Below are positions 1 through 11,061 of a stretch of DNA of 64,000 nucleotides, one piece after another (the stretch's first letter is position 1; every line of letters starts with the position of its first letter). The stretch is from NCBI GenBank assembly GCA_905221605.1, contig CAJNDS010002142.1:244501-308500 (forward strand), read 5' to 3'. Position numbers and translations under genes: made by a program. Source of the DNA: Symbiodinium natans (Eukaryota; Sar; Dinophyceae; Suessiales; Symbiodiniaceae). The notes under the pieces were generated by a model. It was not told the origin of the DNA, did not search any database, and saw only the letters and a program-made list of their open reading frames with translations.

Positions 1-527
1 TAGGGTTGAAGGCTTGCCCAATGCAGAGCCTCAAGTCACACACGTTTGGGAGCCCCAAGATATGGGAGAAGCCTTCTGCCGCATGGTCGACATGCCTACA
101 AAAACTGAAATCCTTTGAAACCCTAAACCCTAAACTCTAATCCCGACGAAGCAAAAACATCTACAAGGGCCCGAAGCCTGCTAAGCCCCGCAAAAACCGA
201 ATCTGATTAAGCTCTCGAAAACCTTCTCCTAAATTCTAAACGCAAAGCCTGAAACCCACAAAACACTTCGAATACTAAAATTCATAAACAAACCAGAGAA
301 GAAGAACAACCAATCAAAAAAAAAACCCTAGATGCCCTAAATAGCCTGAAAACCCTCAACACACCTAGCATCCCAAAAAGCCCTAAAATCCAAAAAACCT
401 AAGCCCCCAAAGCCCTAAAACCACAACTCTGAAAGCCAGGAGCATGCACCCATGAAGCCCTAAACCCTAAACCCTAAACCTCAAACCCTATATAAACATA
501 TATACACCCTAGACCCTAAACTTTAAG
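1..527. other. C-strand telomere-like, gene-poor stretch
   Basis: Degenerate and perfect CCCTAAA heptamers on the + strand, densest at about 455-525. No exon is supported. By the rule seen elsewhere in the window this is the 3' part of an intron leading into the candidate exon at 528. Confidence 0.5.
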
Positions 528-585
528 AAGTCCTTGGAGCCTTGGGGAGAGTGCAGCTCCCGAAGATGGGGCAGCTGCACTGCAG
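528..585 (+). CDS. candidate mini-exon
   Basis: A short GC-rich stretch between a C-strand array and a G-strand array, the position exons take throughout this window. It starts after CTTTAAG and ends near CTGCAG. One frame reads SLGESAAPEDGAAALQ without a stop. No family is recognised and no neighbouring exon confirms the phase. A partial copy of its 3' end recurs at about 689-722. Confidence 0.33.
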
Positions 586-2181
586 CGTTTGCAGATGGGT
601 TTAGGGTCAGGGTTTAGGGTTTAGGGTTTAGGGTTTAGGGTTGAGGGTTGAGGGTTGAGGGTTTATAGGGTTTAGGGTTTAGGGTTTAGGGCTTGTAGCG
701 CTGCAGCGTGTGCAGCTGGGCTTAGGGCTTCGGGCTTAGGGTTTAAGGCTTCGGGCCTAGGGTTTAGGGTTTAGGGTTTGCAAGGCTTTTAGGGCTTAGG
801 GTGTAGGGTTTGTTGGGCTTATAGGGTTGAAGGTTCTTACTGTAGTCTTTGCAGTTGCGCTTTGTAGGCATGCTGGGGTGGCTTGTGAGTTAAAAGGGTT
901 TGCTGTAGAGGTTTTTTGAGCGGGTTGAGAGGCTTTATAAATTTGGAGTTTTGAGTAAATGGGTTTGGGGTTTAGGGCTCTTAGGGCATCGAGTTTCAGC
1001 TTACAAGGAGCCCCTAGTTAAAGTGTTTAGGGGGCCTAATTTGGCTGATCAGTATTGATCCCTTATGGTCAGTCACTCACCTCGGGGCTCATGGTTTACA
1101 TAAGCTTTAGTGTTTAGGATTGGGTTTAGGTGGGAAATTTAGGTACCCAGAGGGATCATGTCGTTGAATTTCATACGTCACTGTACCAGGCCACCAACCC
1201 GAAACGGCCAAAACTCCTGGTTCTGGTTCTTCGGTTCTGCGGTTCCCCATGCTTAGGGTTTAGGGTTGAGGGTTGAGGGTTGAGGGTTGAGGGTTTAGGG
1301 TGTAGGGTTTAGGGTTTAGGGTTTAGGATTTACGGTTTAGGCTTGAGGGTTTAGGGTTTAGGGTTTAGGGTTTAGGGTTTATTTTTGTAGGATGAACCCC
1401 CTGCTTAACGTTGCGACCGCAACACCCGAGAGCAAAGCTCCAGAGTCACGGTCTCAGTTCGGTCTCACAGCTCCAGCAAGTGCTTTTGCCGCGAATCCTA
1501 AATGCAGTCGCCCAAAAGCAATGCCCAGTAGTGTCCCTCGTTTCCCGTTTTATAGGGTTACACACCCTGTTACACGAAAAGGTACTTTTTTTTCTTTTCT
1601 TAGGTTGCTGAGTTGCTAGGTTTCGGCCCCTTTGCGTCTGGAGACCTTGTCGAGAGTTGCTTGTCCGCCAAAACCTCTCGCACCGTCTGTGGCCCAGCAT
1701 TCGGCGAAACCCTACATCTAAAACCAATCGTAAACTAAACCCAAAACCCAACTTCCTACAACCAATCCCTTTTCCCAAGCTAAGCAGCTCCAGAAGTTCG
1801 CAAGCCACACCTCCCATGCTGTAGCAAGTTGAGCTTAACCCTACAGGGAGGGACCTCCTTACCGTACTCGCTCTAGGCTACACGGAGGGACCTCCATACT
1901 ATACTTGCTAGAGGTAAGGGACTTGAATCATACGTTGGAATACTCAATTAGCGGCCCCCAACAAGCTACGACCATCAACCTTACACCGCTGGTGCACAGC
2001 GAAAGCCAAGAATGTTCCTGAATGCTACTTCCCAAAGAGCCTCATACCCCTTGGCTTCACTCGTGGTAACCCTAAACCCTAACCCCTCACCCATAACCCC
2101 TAACCCCGAATCCCTAAACCCCAAGCCCTAAACCCTAAACCCTAAACCCTACCCTACTTTACGTTTTCTTCCTCATTTCAG
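586..2181. repeat. long telomere-like intronic or intergenic stretch
   Basis: G-strand TTTAGGG arrays lie at about 598-690, 745-800 and 1250-1382, and C-strand arrays at about 2070-2153. The sequence between is unique (about 840-1240 and 1390-2060), and I see no convincing exon in it. Small open frames near 1392-1817 have no coding character. Confidence 0.5.
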
Positions 2182-2273
2182 GCCTCCCGAAACCCCCAAA
2201 ACCCTGCCCTCTGCCATGGACGATCACGCCGCCAGCGAGTCGCCGACCCGACCTGCCCTGGCCGAAGCTGCAG
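2182..2273 (+). CDS. exon, possible first coding exon of an unidentified gene
   Basis: The acceptor is unusually good: a pyrimidine stretch ending TTTCAG at 2181. The donor is GTTGGT at 2274. An ATG at 2216 gives MDDHAASESPTRPALAEAA plus one base, so the exon would end in phase 1. The frame is also open upstream of the ATG, so an internal exon cannot be excluded. The phase fits the next exon at 2427. The likely first exon at 32011 also has 58 nt from ATG to donor and a similar acidic, Ala/Ser-rich N-terminus. No protein family is recognised. Confidence 0.5.
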
Positions 2274-2309
2274 GTTGGTCTCAGGGTTTTCGGGAGTTTA
2301 GGGTTTCGA

Positions 2310-2418
2310 AGCCTAAACCCTAAACCCTAAACCCTAAACCCTAAACCCTAAACCCTAAACCCTAAACCCTAAACCCTAAACCCTAAACCCTAAACCCTAA
2401 ACCCTAAACCCTAAACCC
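2310..2418. repeat. CCCTAAA array (C strand), about 15 copies
   Basis: Near-perfect tandem CCCTAAA at the 3' end of the intron between the exons at 2182 and 2427. The 5' end of the same intron carries TTTAGGG-like sequence (about 2283-2310). This 153-nt intron is therefore almost entirely two facing telomeric arrays. Confidence 0.95.
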
Positions 2419-2426
2419 GAACTTTA

Positions 2427-2500
2427 GGGTCCGCGAATTTGGAAGACCGTCCTTGGCCCCAAGCAGTTCACCGTAGACGCACTTGCACCCCCAGATCCAG
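2427..2500 (+). CDS. second exon following 2182-2273
   Basis: Acceptor CTTTAG at 2426, donor GTAGTG at 2501. Joined in phase 1 to the previous exon it stays open, reading through SANLEDRPWPQAVHRRR and ending in phase 2. That phase fits the candidate at 3691. No domain is recognised. The support is phase continuity and position between a C-array and a downstream G-rich region. Confidence 0.45.
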
Positions 2501-3690
2501 GTAGTGAGTTCTGAACTTCTGCGTTTCGAACACAAGATAGGCATTGAGAGTTAGGGTTCATGGTTTAGGGTTTCGTGTTCCGGGTTCAGGGATTAGGGGG
2601 GCTTAGGGAAGGGCTATCTCAGATGTTCAGTGGTGCTGGCAGTAATAGGGGGGGGGGGGGGGGGGGGGGGGGTTTCCCGAACGTTCTGGGAAAGAGTTGT
2701 CTAGTCAAGCCGTTGTCCAGTTTGCGTTCTTACCAGTTGCCAGCCCGTAGTTCATGACTATCGCTTGCTCCACAGAGATTGCAGTTAATCAGCAACTACC
2801 CATAAGTCAACAGAAAAGTCTCTGTAGTCTGTAGGGTATCTTCCTCAACTAAGGGGTGTTTGGGCTCTCTGGGTACTGAGTAGAAGATGGGTGCGTGGGT
2901 TCAGGGTCAGGGCTTGTAGGTCTTAGGGTGAACCCCGGACTCTGTTGGTGAATTGAACCCTGCACTCTAAACCACACCTGCAAGAGCTTGTTTCTAGAAA
3001 CTTTCTCTTCCAAACCAGGGGCTCCACACTCGCACAATTCAAAAGACTAACTGTGAGGCCAACTCGTACCTTTCGGGTCTAGGGTTTAGGGAAATGAAGC
3101 GAAAACGCGGGCAAGCCAGCAAAATGAGTACGCCTACGAAAGCTGCAGCGTCGACTCAGAAGCGACTGGCGGCTCCGTAGCTGGAGTTCTCAGTGAAATT
3201 CGTAGTTGTACTGGTACACAAGTATGTAGTAGTGTTCTTGTCAACGGCATGTTTGTCATCAACACCTGCCGTTGGCACGAACTACTGCTGCCTCCACCAC
3301 CACGACTCTTGAACCGACAACAGCATCTAGCATGAGCATTTGCACTCTTGCGGCGACCACGACCATTATCACCGGCACTCGCCGCTACTGCCGCCCGCTG
3401 TGGTACAGTTGTGGCTAGCATTGCCGGACCTGTCTTTGCGCCGTCGCCATCAGTAGCGCGACCATCACCATCGCCATGACAGCCTGTGCTGTGGCTGTTG
3501 CCGCTGCTATTGAGCTGCTATTGCTGCTGCCATTGCGAGTACTCCTGAAAGCGTGTCATTACCGTCTACCTTCAACCAAATCCCTCAATATTGTTGATGC
3601 CAATCCACTGTAATGAACCCTGAAACCCCTAAACCCCCTGAACCCCCTGAATCCCTAAAACCCTAAACCCTAAACCGCTCTGCAACGCAG
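2501..3690. other. intron-like stretch with poly-G tract
   Basis: Contains weak TTTAGGG near 2557-2580, a run of about 25 G at 2648-2672, unique sequence with CTG/GCC-rich patches at 3250-3540, and a C-array at 3612-3675 before the next exon. A 95-codon open frame on the minus strand (3134-3421) looks like low-complexity coincidence. Confidence 0.45.
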
Positions 3691-3745
3691 AGCGCCAGGC
3701 TCTCCGGAACGGCTGCAAGCAGATGATGAGGCCATTGGATGGCAG
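3691..3745 (+). CDS. candidate third exon
   Basis: Acceptor AACGCAG at 3690. In the phase required by the previous exon it reads APGSPERLQADDEAIGW, open and acidic. The donor is uncertain (GC near 3738, or GA near 3750). It sits directly between a C-array (3655-3677) and a G-array (3775-3830). Confidence 0.42.
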
Positions 3746-4401
3746 CTTAGGATTTGAGGGGTTCAGGTTTATAGGGTTTAGGGTTTACAGGTTACTTTAC
3801 GGTTTAGGGTTTAGGGTTTAGGGTTTAGGGGCGCTGGCGTGCAGAGAGTTGGAGATAGAGTCTTATGTTTGTGCACGGTGTTGGGTCTCGGCCCAGTCAG
3901 CAGCGGCTTTCCTGTAGGGTTTTGAGCCGTTGAGATCGGTCAGGGCTTCGTGCTTTATTAAGAGAAGCTCGCTTGGTTTGGCTCAATCCAAGTCGGACAG
4001 CACTCATCTTCAGTCTCCTCGGGATCCTCCAAAGAAAAACTTCAGTCTCCTTAGGAACAATGGTTTAGGGTTTAGGGTTTAGGGTTTCTGTTTATTTTCA
4101 ACTCAAGGGGGGAGTATGCTGGCTTTGAGGGGAGAAGAGTCCTGGTCAAGGACTCCTTCGAGATGCCGGTGAGGGTTTAGGGTTTAGGGTTTAGGGTGTA
4201 GGGTTTTAGGGTTTAGGGTTTACGGTTAGGGTTTAGGGTTTAGGTTTAGGTGAGGGCCCCCACCCCCATCCCCTTCCCCCATCGTGCGCAGGCGAAAGAA
4301 GGGCACAGGATGGGATGTAAGAGCTGAGTCGTAAGAGCCCAATTGAAACATCGAGGAATGTGCGGGGCGTTGGTGCACATTGCATTCTTGAGCTCCATGT
4401 C

Positions 4402-4520
4402 TACTTGGTGGTTCATGGGTAGTTATGAGTAAAAAGCTCAACAATCCCTACATAGGGGTGTTTACGTACAGTTACCCTACTCATAACGCTTCGTATGACT
4501 ACCCATGAACCTTCAGGTAA
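4402..4520. mobile_element. foldback element, family 2 (GGAGGTTCATGGG)
   Basis: Imperfect inverted ends: a left end like CTTGGTGGTTCATGGGTAG and a right end like CTACCCATGAACCTTCAGG. The inner part pairs around TTATGAGTA/TACTCATAA. No open frame, so it is MITE-like and non-autonomous. Confidence 0.7.
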
Positions 4521-4607
4521 ACAAGCCCCAAACCCGAAACCCTAAACTCTGAGTCCCTGAATCCTAACCCTAAACCCTAACCCTAAACCCTGAATCCCTA
4601 ACTCCAG

Positions 4608-4692
4608 ACATGGCGGCCTGTGAGGCCTCTTTGGCGCCGATGCGCCTGTCGAAGCCCCAACATCCGATGGCCTTGGTGCTTCGAGTCAGGGG
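4608..4692 (+). CDS. candidate exon
   Basis: Acceptor CTCCAG at 4607; the donor GT at 4693 is the start of GTTTTAGGATTT. The frame from the ATG at 4610 (MAACEASLAPMRLSKP...) has strong G/C in third codon positions, as in other exons here. A C-array precedes it and a G-array follows directly. No homologue is recognised. Confidence 0.45.
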
Positions 4693-5452
4693 GTTTTAGG
4701 ATTTGGGTTTAGGGTTTTAGGGTTTAAGGTTTAGGTTTTAGGGTTTAGGGCTACTGCTTGGCGTCCTCAAGTCAGGGGAGGGGGGGGTTTGAGGGTTGAG
4801 GGTGCGTCGAGTTCCAGGCTTCAGCTTTTCGGGTGTGTGTGTGGGTTAACCCTAAACCCTAAACCCTAAACCCTAAACCGGGACACCTCAGGGTGGCCCT
4901 TTCTTTCTTTGACTCTGCATCTTTTCGCGAGCGACATTGGCATTGCCGAGCGCTGAGTAGATTGCTGCCTCCTAACCTTGAGCTCCAAACAAAAAACATG
5001 TGTATATATATATATATAACACACGCACACCTTTTTTTTTTTTTGAACCCTGTGGCTTAGGGTTTAGGAAGCCCTGAGCCCGAAATCCTTCCAGCGCCAG
5101 GCCCAGACCCCACGACCTCTTCCCCTTCGACCTGTTCAACCACAATGCTGCCAAGGCTCACCCGAAACCCTAAAACCCTAAACCCAACCCCTTAAACCCC
5201 TGCACCCCTACACCCCCTAAACCCCTACATCCAAAACCCCTAAACCGCTAAAACCCCTGAACCCTAAACCCCTGAACCCTGAACCCCTAAACCCCTACAC
5301 CCCTAAACCTAAAGCCTACGTCTTCAACATCAGAACATCTTTGCGGGAATTTCCAAATTAGAGCCCTCTCCTTTTCATTCCCTCATCCTCCCCCAACTCT
5401 GTTAGAATCCTCTACACCCCCCCCCCTCAAAAGGGCACCGAATGTTCACAAG

Positions 5453-5505
5453 ACCCTGCACAAGCGCCGGAAGGGGATGGCGCTCGAACGCGAGAGACCT
5501 GAGAA
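5453..5505 (+). CDS. candidate exon, basic coiled-coil-like
   Basis: Acceptor TCACAAG at 5452, possible donor GTTGTT at 5506. The frame TLHKRRKGMALERERPEK is charged with high third-position G/C. No C-array lies immediately upstream (nearest at 5310), so positional support is weak. Confidence 0.35.
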
Positions 5506-6234
5506 GTTGTTGCTTCCCCATTTACGTCCCTTTGTAGATACCTTTTTGTAGACAGTCTTATTATAGGGTTCCGTATAGTCAAGGAAGATTTTTAAGCGAC
5601 AAACCAAAGCCTAGCACTCTCTTTATCATACTGCAACTTACCCCACATGCCCTACACAACCCTTGAACAGCCGTTTATTTTAAGCACCCTGATTCCCTAC
5701 TACTATAAGAACCGGTGGAGTTACATCAGGGGCAGTTCATGTCTTCCTTTGCAAGTGCACATGATCAACACTGAGTGCACGGCTTAGGGTTCAGGTCATG
5801 GCGCCTATCTGCCCAAGAGAGATACTAGGGGTTTGGGGTGGTTAGCATTGATTTTGTTGAGTCAAGGCCTTCAACAATAAACCCTATACAGTGTCATCAG
5901 GGAGTTAATTACTTAAGGGCCATCCGCTCCCCTCTGCGTTGCGAATGGACCCCATGCACAGATTCGAGAAGGCTTAAGCCCCAATTTCCGAGCACCCATC
6001 TTCGCGGGCACTTTCCAAAGACTCCTGACGGGAAGCCCTATCTATTTAGGGTTTAGGGTAACCCCCCCCAAACGACAAACTACGCTGTTAAGGCCTAAAG
6101 GCCCTAGTCCGAAGCCACAAAACCCGAAGTCTGCAGATCCCCAGATTCCCAGCACCCCCCACCCCCCACCCCCCCCCCCCCCCCCTGCCCCCCTCCTACC
6201 CCCGGACAAGAAAAACTAAGCATCCAACCCAGAG

Positions 6235-6284
6235 GTTTTCTGGACCACACCTGGAGGACGAGCTCGGCTATGCCACTGGGCCCG
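6235..6284 (+). CDS. candidate exon
   Basis: Acceptor CCCAGAG at 6234, donor GTTGAG at 6285. The frame FSGPHLEDELGYATGP has high third-position G/C. A C-rich tract precedes and G-strand heptamers follow. A second frame is also open here, so the reading frame is uncertain. Confidence 0.38.
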
Positions 6285-7533
6285 GTTGAGCTGGTTCGGG
6301 TGCGGTGCTTTGATTCAGAATTTGGGGTTTAGGGGTTAAGCTTTTAGTTTTATGGTTTGTGGTTTAAGGTTTGAAGGGTTGAGGGTTCAAGGTCTAGGGT
6401 TTGGGGTCAGGTTTAGAGGGTACGCGCATCCTCTCAAGCCCCCTTAGGCCCTTCCTCTCTTCCAGGGCCTGGCTGGGCTAAGGCTAGGCCATGGACTCAG
6501 ACTCAAAACTGCAACCCTCGAAAAAAGAATACAAAATCCCCTTATGACCCTTATAAGGAAATAATACCTTCATATTTTGGGGTTCTTAAGCAAACAACAG
6601 AAAACTTGAAACCTCAAACCTTAACATTGAAATAATGTATAATAATCCAACATGTAATTATTATACTATATATAGAGAGGTTTCTTTATAGTGCATAAAC
6701 AATGTTTGATTATAGTACCTGACGACATGTTATACTGCGGAATTCTACACAGCCACGTTTTTTGATGCATGGCCTTCAGCCTCAACCCCAAAGTCTTGAA
6801 CTCACGCCGTCAACTCCAACCCCAGAACCCTGAACCCCACATGGGGGGGGAGGGGTGAGGTCAGGGGTGGAGTTCTGTATCATGGCACCTTTTCAGGTAC
6901 CTAGATAAATGACCGGGCCCGCGGTAGCCCAACACAGTTTGAAATCAGAGTTTAGGGGGGGGGGGGGGGGCCCTCATTGTTAAAGTACATTGTTTAAAAT
7001 CGGTTTGCGCTCTAAAGACCGAACCCTGAATCCTAACCCCTAAACCCAACACCCTAAACCCTAAACCCCAATCCCAAACACCCCAAACCCAAACACCCTA
7101 ACCCTAAACCCAAACACAATAACCCTAAACCCTAAACCCTTCGTGATAAGGGGTATTGGGCCGTGCGGGTGGCTCCAGGTGCGCAGCCACTGCATGATTC
7201 CTCCCTTTCCCTGGGGCCAGGCCTAAAGGGAACCGGGGGTTTGGGAGTTTGGGGGCTTGGGGGTTTTTGGATTTAAGGTTTAGAGGCTTAGGGGTTTAGG
7301 AGCTTGGGGGTTTGGGAGTTTTGGGATTTAGGGATTTAGGGTTTAGAGGGGCTTTAGGAGTTGAGGGTTTTTTGGGTTTCGGGGTTTGCAGGGCTTGGGG
7401 AGCAATACTGTTCGGAAGTGACTGGCGAATAGAAGCCGTTCCAAAGTCCAGAGAATACACCAGGAAATGATTTCGCGCGGTCACTTCGCAGCTCCTGATA
7501 TACTTGGGGTTTAGGGTTTAGGTTTTCGGGTAC

Positions 7534-7645
7534 TTGGTAGCCCAGTGGTACCCCTTTTCCCTTGCTTGGGTTCAAGGTTCTCTTGTAATTAAAGTAACCA
7601 AACAACAAAAGGTTGCCCTTATTTATAATATGGCTTCTGGGCTTC
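7534..7645. mobile_element. foldback element, family 1 (TAGCCCAGTGGTACCC)
   Basis: Ends are GGTAGCCCAGTGGTACCCC on the left and GGCTTCTGGGCTTC on the right, degenerate inverted repeats. The inner part, with CTTGGGTTC...TTCTCTT and an AAAGGTTGCCCTTA motif, matches other copies at 23246, 35772, 42197, 45868, 52885 and 54333. Confidence 0.7.
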
Positions 7646-9094
7646 TATGCATGTAGAAACCCTGTGCATTTCTAGGTAGGCCTTTGGGACATGTTTTACA
7701 CTTGTTCTGGTTTAAGAGGTTCATATTCAGGAATATTTTAGAGGATCAGACCCAGGAATATTTTTCAGTTTTAGGGGCCATCCTAGATTTATGCTGCATT
7801 CATGTCATGTGCTGCTTTAGCATTCTGAATATAACATGCTGCGAATAGACCGGCGCAAGACTCAACAAGCCTTTAGGAGCTTCGGGTCGTTTAGGAATTT
7901 AGGGTTTTCGGGTTTTGGGTTTAGGGCTTAGGGTTTAGTTTAGGTGTATGAAAAGCAATGTTGTACCCTGCGCATCGTGTCCCCCAACAGAGTCCGCAGC
8001 AGCCGGATGTCGTCCTCCGAGTCGGCGATTGCTACTTTTCAGCATGCGACCGGGTTCTGTCCTATGATAAGGTATGGGGAGAGGCCTCAGAACCTGGCTC
8101 GGCAAAAGTTGATTGCTAAACACTTCGGCCCATTTCAGGGCGGATAGTTTTCTCCCCGGTTCCCCATATACAACCCTTATCTAGACCTTCGTGCCCTTGC
8201 ATATCCCCTATGGAAGCCTTATTTAAGATACCCCGCCTGGGAAATACCCGCACAGTTTTGGGCAGACGATGCTGCTTACGAGGTATCCAGCACTACTTAG
8301 AGGTTCATGGGCAGTTGTCTGTACCCCAAATAGGGTTACTATTGTAGTTGCCATTCTGACAACCCTCCGAAAAAATACCCATGAACCACCATTCTGCAAA
8401 TTGTCACCGGTCGCACGACGTTTGGCTGTTGAAAGCGCAGGCGATCTACCACGACTTCCTCGTTGCCAATGCCGAGCACTGAGCATTGTTTCTGCTTCTT
8501 CCTTCCAAAGACAGCAGCCGACACCAGCTTTGTAGGAGTTAGGTTCAGGGTTTGGGACGCTGTTTCGGGTTTAGGTTTAGGACCCACTAAAGGTTCAGAA
8601 TCTAAGACTTAGGCTTTAGGATTTGTGGTTGCTGAGCTTCTAATGCCCGGAACCCTAAAACTTGCAACGAAGGGTAGCCTACTAAGGTGCTTCGGGACAG
8701 CATCGTCCCCTGGCATTCGTTGGGAGTGTTCTGGGGGAGTTAAGGGCTCAGCTGGAGGAACTTGCGTTCAGGGCCCAGGGTTTAGTCTTGTTTGGTGGCT
8801 TTGGTGGTATATCAGGGTTTAGGGTTTAGGGTTTAGGGTTTAGGGTTTAGGTTTAGATTATGCGGCCCTACAGCGTAATCTACCGACAGACCTTTTTCCC
8901 ATGAGCCTTGCAACTGCGGAGGCTCCATCCTGTTGGTGGCTAAACCCAACAACCAACCCTAAACCCTAAGCCAGAAACCCTAAACCCTAAACCCTAAGCC
9001 AGAAACCCTAAACCCTAAAACCTAAACCCTAAACCCTGAACCCTAAACCCTAGCTCTAAACCCTAAACCCTAAGCCCTAAGCCCTAAACCCCAG

Positions 9095-9168
9095 GTTTGG
9101 GGCTTAGGAGGTTCTGGGGATGCGCCGGCCGCCGGCGTGTTTGTTTTTCAAGCTGTCACACTCCAAAG
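9095..9168 (+). CDS. candidate exon with consensus GTATGT donor
   Basis: Acceptor CCCCAG at 9094 after a long C-array; donor GTATGT at 9169 followed by TTTAGGG. The frame reads DAPAAGVFVFQAVTLQ. A second frame (EVLGMRRPPACLFFKLSHSK) is also open. The splice context is good but the frame is undecided. Confidence 0.45.
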
Positions 9169-9461
9169 GTATGTTAGGTTTAGGGTTTAGGGCTAGGGTT
9201 TAGTGTTTAGGGTTTAGGGCTTAGGTTTTAGGGTTTAGTGTTTAGGGTTTAATACTCTTGAAAGTATCTAGGCAGGCCCTTGGGAAGTTTGATGTTTCCC
9301 TGATTGGGTTGAATAGAACCTCATCTAGGGATGTTGTTCCAAGGGTTTTTAGAGCTAACCAATATATAGGCAAAAACACCTGCAATGTGATGAAGTCCGA
9401 CAACCCTAAACCCTGAACCCTGAACCCTAAACCCTAAACCCTAAACCTGAAACGCCGACAG

Positions 9462-9529
9462 TCAGAATGTGACTACACCACAGTCATTGTTGTGGACCAT
9501 GCGGCGCCAAGTGATCGAAAGAGTCGGAC
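9462..9529 (+). CDS. candidate exon
   Basis: Acceptor CCGACAG at 9461 after a C-array, donor GTAGGG at 9530. The frame SECDYTTVIVVDHAAPSD has a hydrophobic beta-strand-like core. An alternative donor (GTGATC at 9511) in another frame is also possible. Function unknown. Confidence 0.35.
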
Positions 9530-10092
9530 GTAGGGCTCATGCGTTTGAAAGAGCTTATGCCCTAAACCCTAAACCCTAAACCCTCAACCCTAAACCCTAA
9601 GGTTTGGGCTTTTGGAGGTTGCAGGTCTGTCCCGGCTGTGTCACAGAATAAAGGGTAAAAACAAACCTTGGGAAAGGTTTTGCTAGGTAGCTCCCTTTTG
9701 CGCCCGCGAAAGGAAAAGGCTGAGGGTTCTTGGGGCCGACAGGCTTGGAGCCGCGGTTTGAGGTTTAGGGTTTAGGGTTTAGGGTTTAGGGTTTAGGGTT
9801 TAGGGTTTAGGGTTAGGGCTAAGCACCTCTCCTAAGTGGGGCTTTCAGGATGTGAGGGAAATTGCAGGGATGTTGGTGGATTTCATGGGATTTAAAGGAG
9901 GCCCCTTCCGGACCAACACTTCCTGGGTCATGAAGGGCCCTGGGCTCTTCACATGGTCCCTTAGCTTCTTGATAGGGTTCTGAAGTACAAAAAGGGGTCC
10001 CCTCTTAAGAGCCGTACAAGTGGACCATGTACCTACACCCTAGCCCTAAACCCTAAGCCCTAACCCCTAAGCCCTAAACCCTAAACCCTAAG

Positions 10093-10155
10093 GGCCACAA
10101 GAAGCAGGTGCCCGGCGACCTCGCCGAGTTCGGCATAGGGATGGGCGGCACCTCT
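10093..10155 (+). CDS. exon, unknown protein
   Basis: Acceptor CCCTAAG at 10092, where the C-array itself supplies the AG; donor GTGCCG at 10156. It has 21 codons, phase 0 to 0, GHKKQVPGDLAEFG then IGMGGTS, with G or C at nearly every third position. The composition strongly suggests real coding sequence. If the donor is not used, an in-frame TGA follows two codons later, making it a terminal exon. Confidence 0.5.
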
Positions 10156-10173
10156 GTGCCGTGACTGCAGGGC

Positions 10174-10340
10174 TACTTGGAGGTTCATGGGTGCTTAACA
10201 ACCACAGTCAAATTAGGGTTTAGGGTTTAGGGTTTAGGGTTTAGGGTTTAGGGTAGTCTACTTATAACCTACTTAGGGGACTTAGGGGGCATGTAAGTAC
10301 AGTTATAAGTAGGGTCATCACTACCCTGAACCTCCAAGTA
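10174..10340. mobile_element. foldback element, family 2, carrying a G-array
   Basis: The left end ACTTGGAGGTTCATGGGT and right end CCTGAACCTCCAAGT are inverted. A TTTAGGG array (10213-10252) sits inside the left arm. The inner arms TACTTATAACC / TTATAAGTAGGG pair. Confidence 0.75.
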
Positions 10341-10522
10341 GGGACTTCAAGACCTTAGCTACGGAGGAGCCTGGGAGCTCTGATATATCTGAAAGCCCTA
10401 AACCCTAATCCCCTAAACCCCTAAACCCTAAACCCTAAACCCAAAGCCCTAAACCTAAACCCTAAGCCCTATGCCCCTTTTTGGGTTTAAGAGGTTCTCG
10501 GCTTCCGGAAGAGTTTTCACAG

Positions 10523-10586
10523 GGCTGAAAGGGGCCGAGCCTCCTGATTTGCCGGTGACCCCTTACACGAGACACGGCCTGGCGAG
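10523..10586 (+). CDS. candidate exon
   Basis: Acceptor TTCACAG at 10522, donor GTCTTG at 10587. The frame LKGAEPPDLPVTPYTRHGLA enters in phase 1 and leaves in phase 2. The C-array upstream (10390-10470) fits the positional rule, but a family-2 foldback element replaces the G-array downstream. Confidence 0.42.
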
Positions 10587-11007
10587 GTCTTGGTATGTTC
10601 GGAGGTTCATGGGTAGTGAAGGGTAGGGTGATAGGCACCCTAAATAGGGTTAAACGTATAGTTACTTGTACAGACTCATATAGAAACCATACTGAAAACG
10701 CCTCCAACTACGACTCCTGTTTATAGAGAAGGACGCAGGCTTAAAAAGCCTCAAGCTCCATCGTTTTTCGGTGGGTAGTTTGTTGGTAGCTCGAGATGGG
10801 AGTTTAGGGGTGGGGTTTAGGATGCTAAACCCTAAACCCTAAACCCTAAACCCTAAATCCCAAACCCTAAACCCTAAACCCATCATCCCTAGATGCACCC
10901 CGCCCCAACGGCCCAGAAACCTTACGAACTCCTAGTCTGGACTTAGTTTAGGGCTTAGGGCTGGTTTAGGGTTTAGGGCTGCATCCCTTTTTCATGCCCC
11001 TTGAAAG

Positions 11008-11061
11008 AGGCGACGGAGGCACCTACTTCCACAGCTCCCCACCAAGAAGCGGCAAGAAACG
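11008..11061 (+). CDS. coiled-coil gene, exon
   Basis: Acceptor TGAAAG at 11007, donor GTGAGG at 11062 (strong). In phase 0 it reads HLLPQLPTKKRQET at its end, with good third-position G/C. Another frame (ATEAPTSTAPHQEAARN) is open too, so the frame is moderately certain. The next intron (280 nt) lacks telomeric arrays. Confidence 0.45.

Larger units (their letters stand above)
4693..9094. other. long stretch of repeats and foldback elements with few candidate exons
   Basis: Telomere-like arrays: G-strand at 4690-4755, 6310-6420, 7225-7375, 7890-7945 and 8815-8850; C-strand at 4846-4880, 5160-5310, 7020-7140 and 8940-9090. Poly-G/C tracts at 6170-6186 and 6956-6970. One copy of the GGTAGCCCAG foldback family (7534-7645) and one of the GGAGGTTCATGGG family (8294-8390). 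Candidate exons at 5453 and 6235 are listed separately. A weaker coding patch lies near 7991-8060. Confidence 0.45.

Noticed and set aside
3967-3990. Dinoflagellate spliced-leader relic (TTTGGCTCAA at about 3976)
   Set aside because: Only about ten bases match and the flanking bases do not; such a match is expected by chance in 64 kb.
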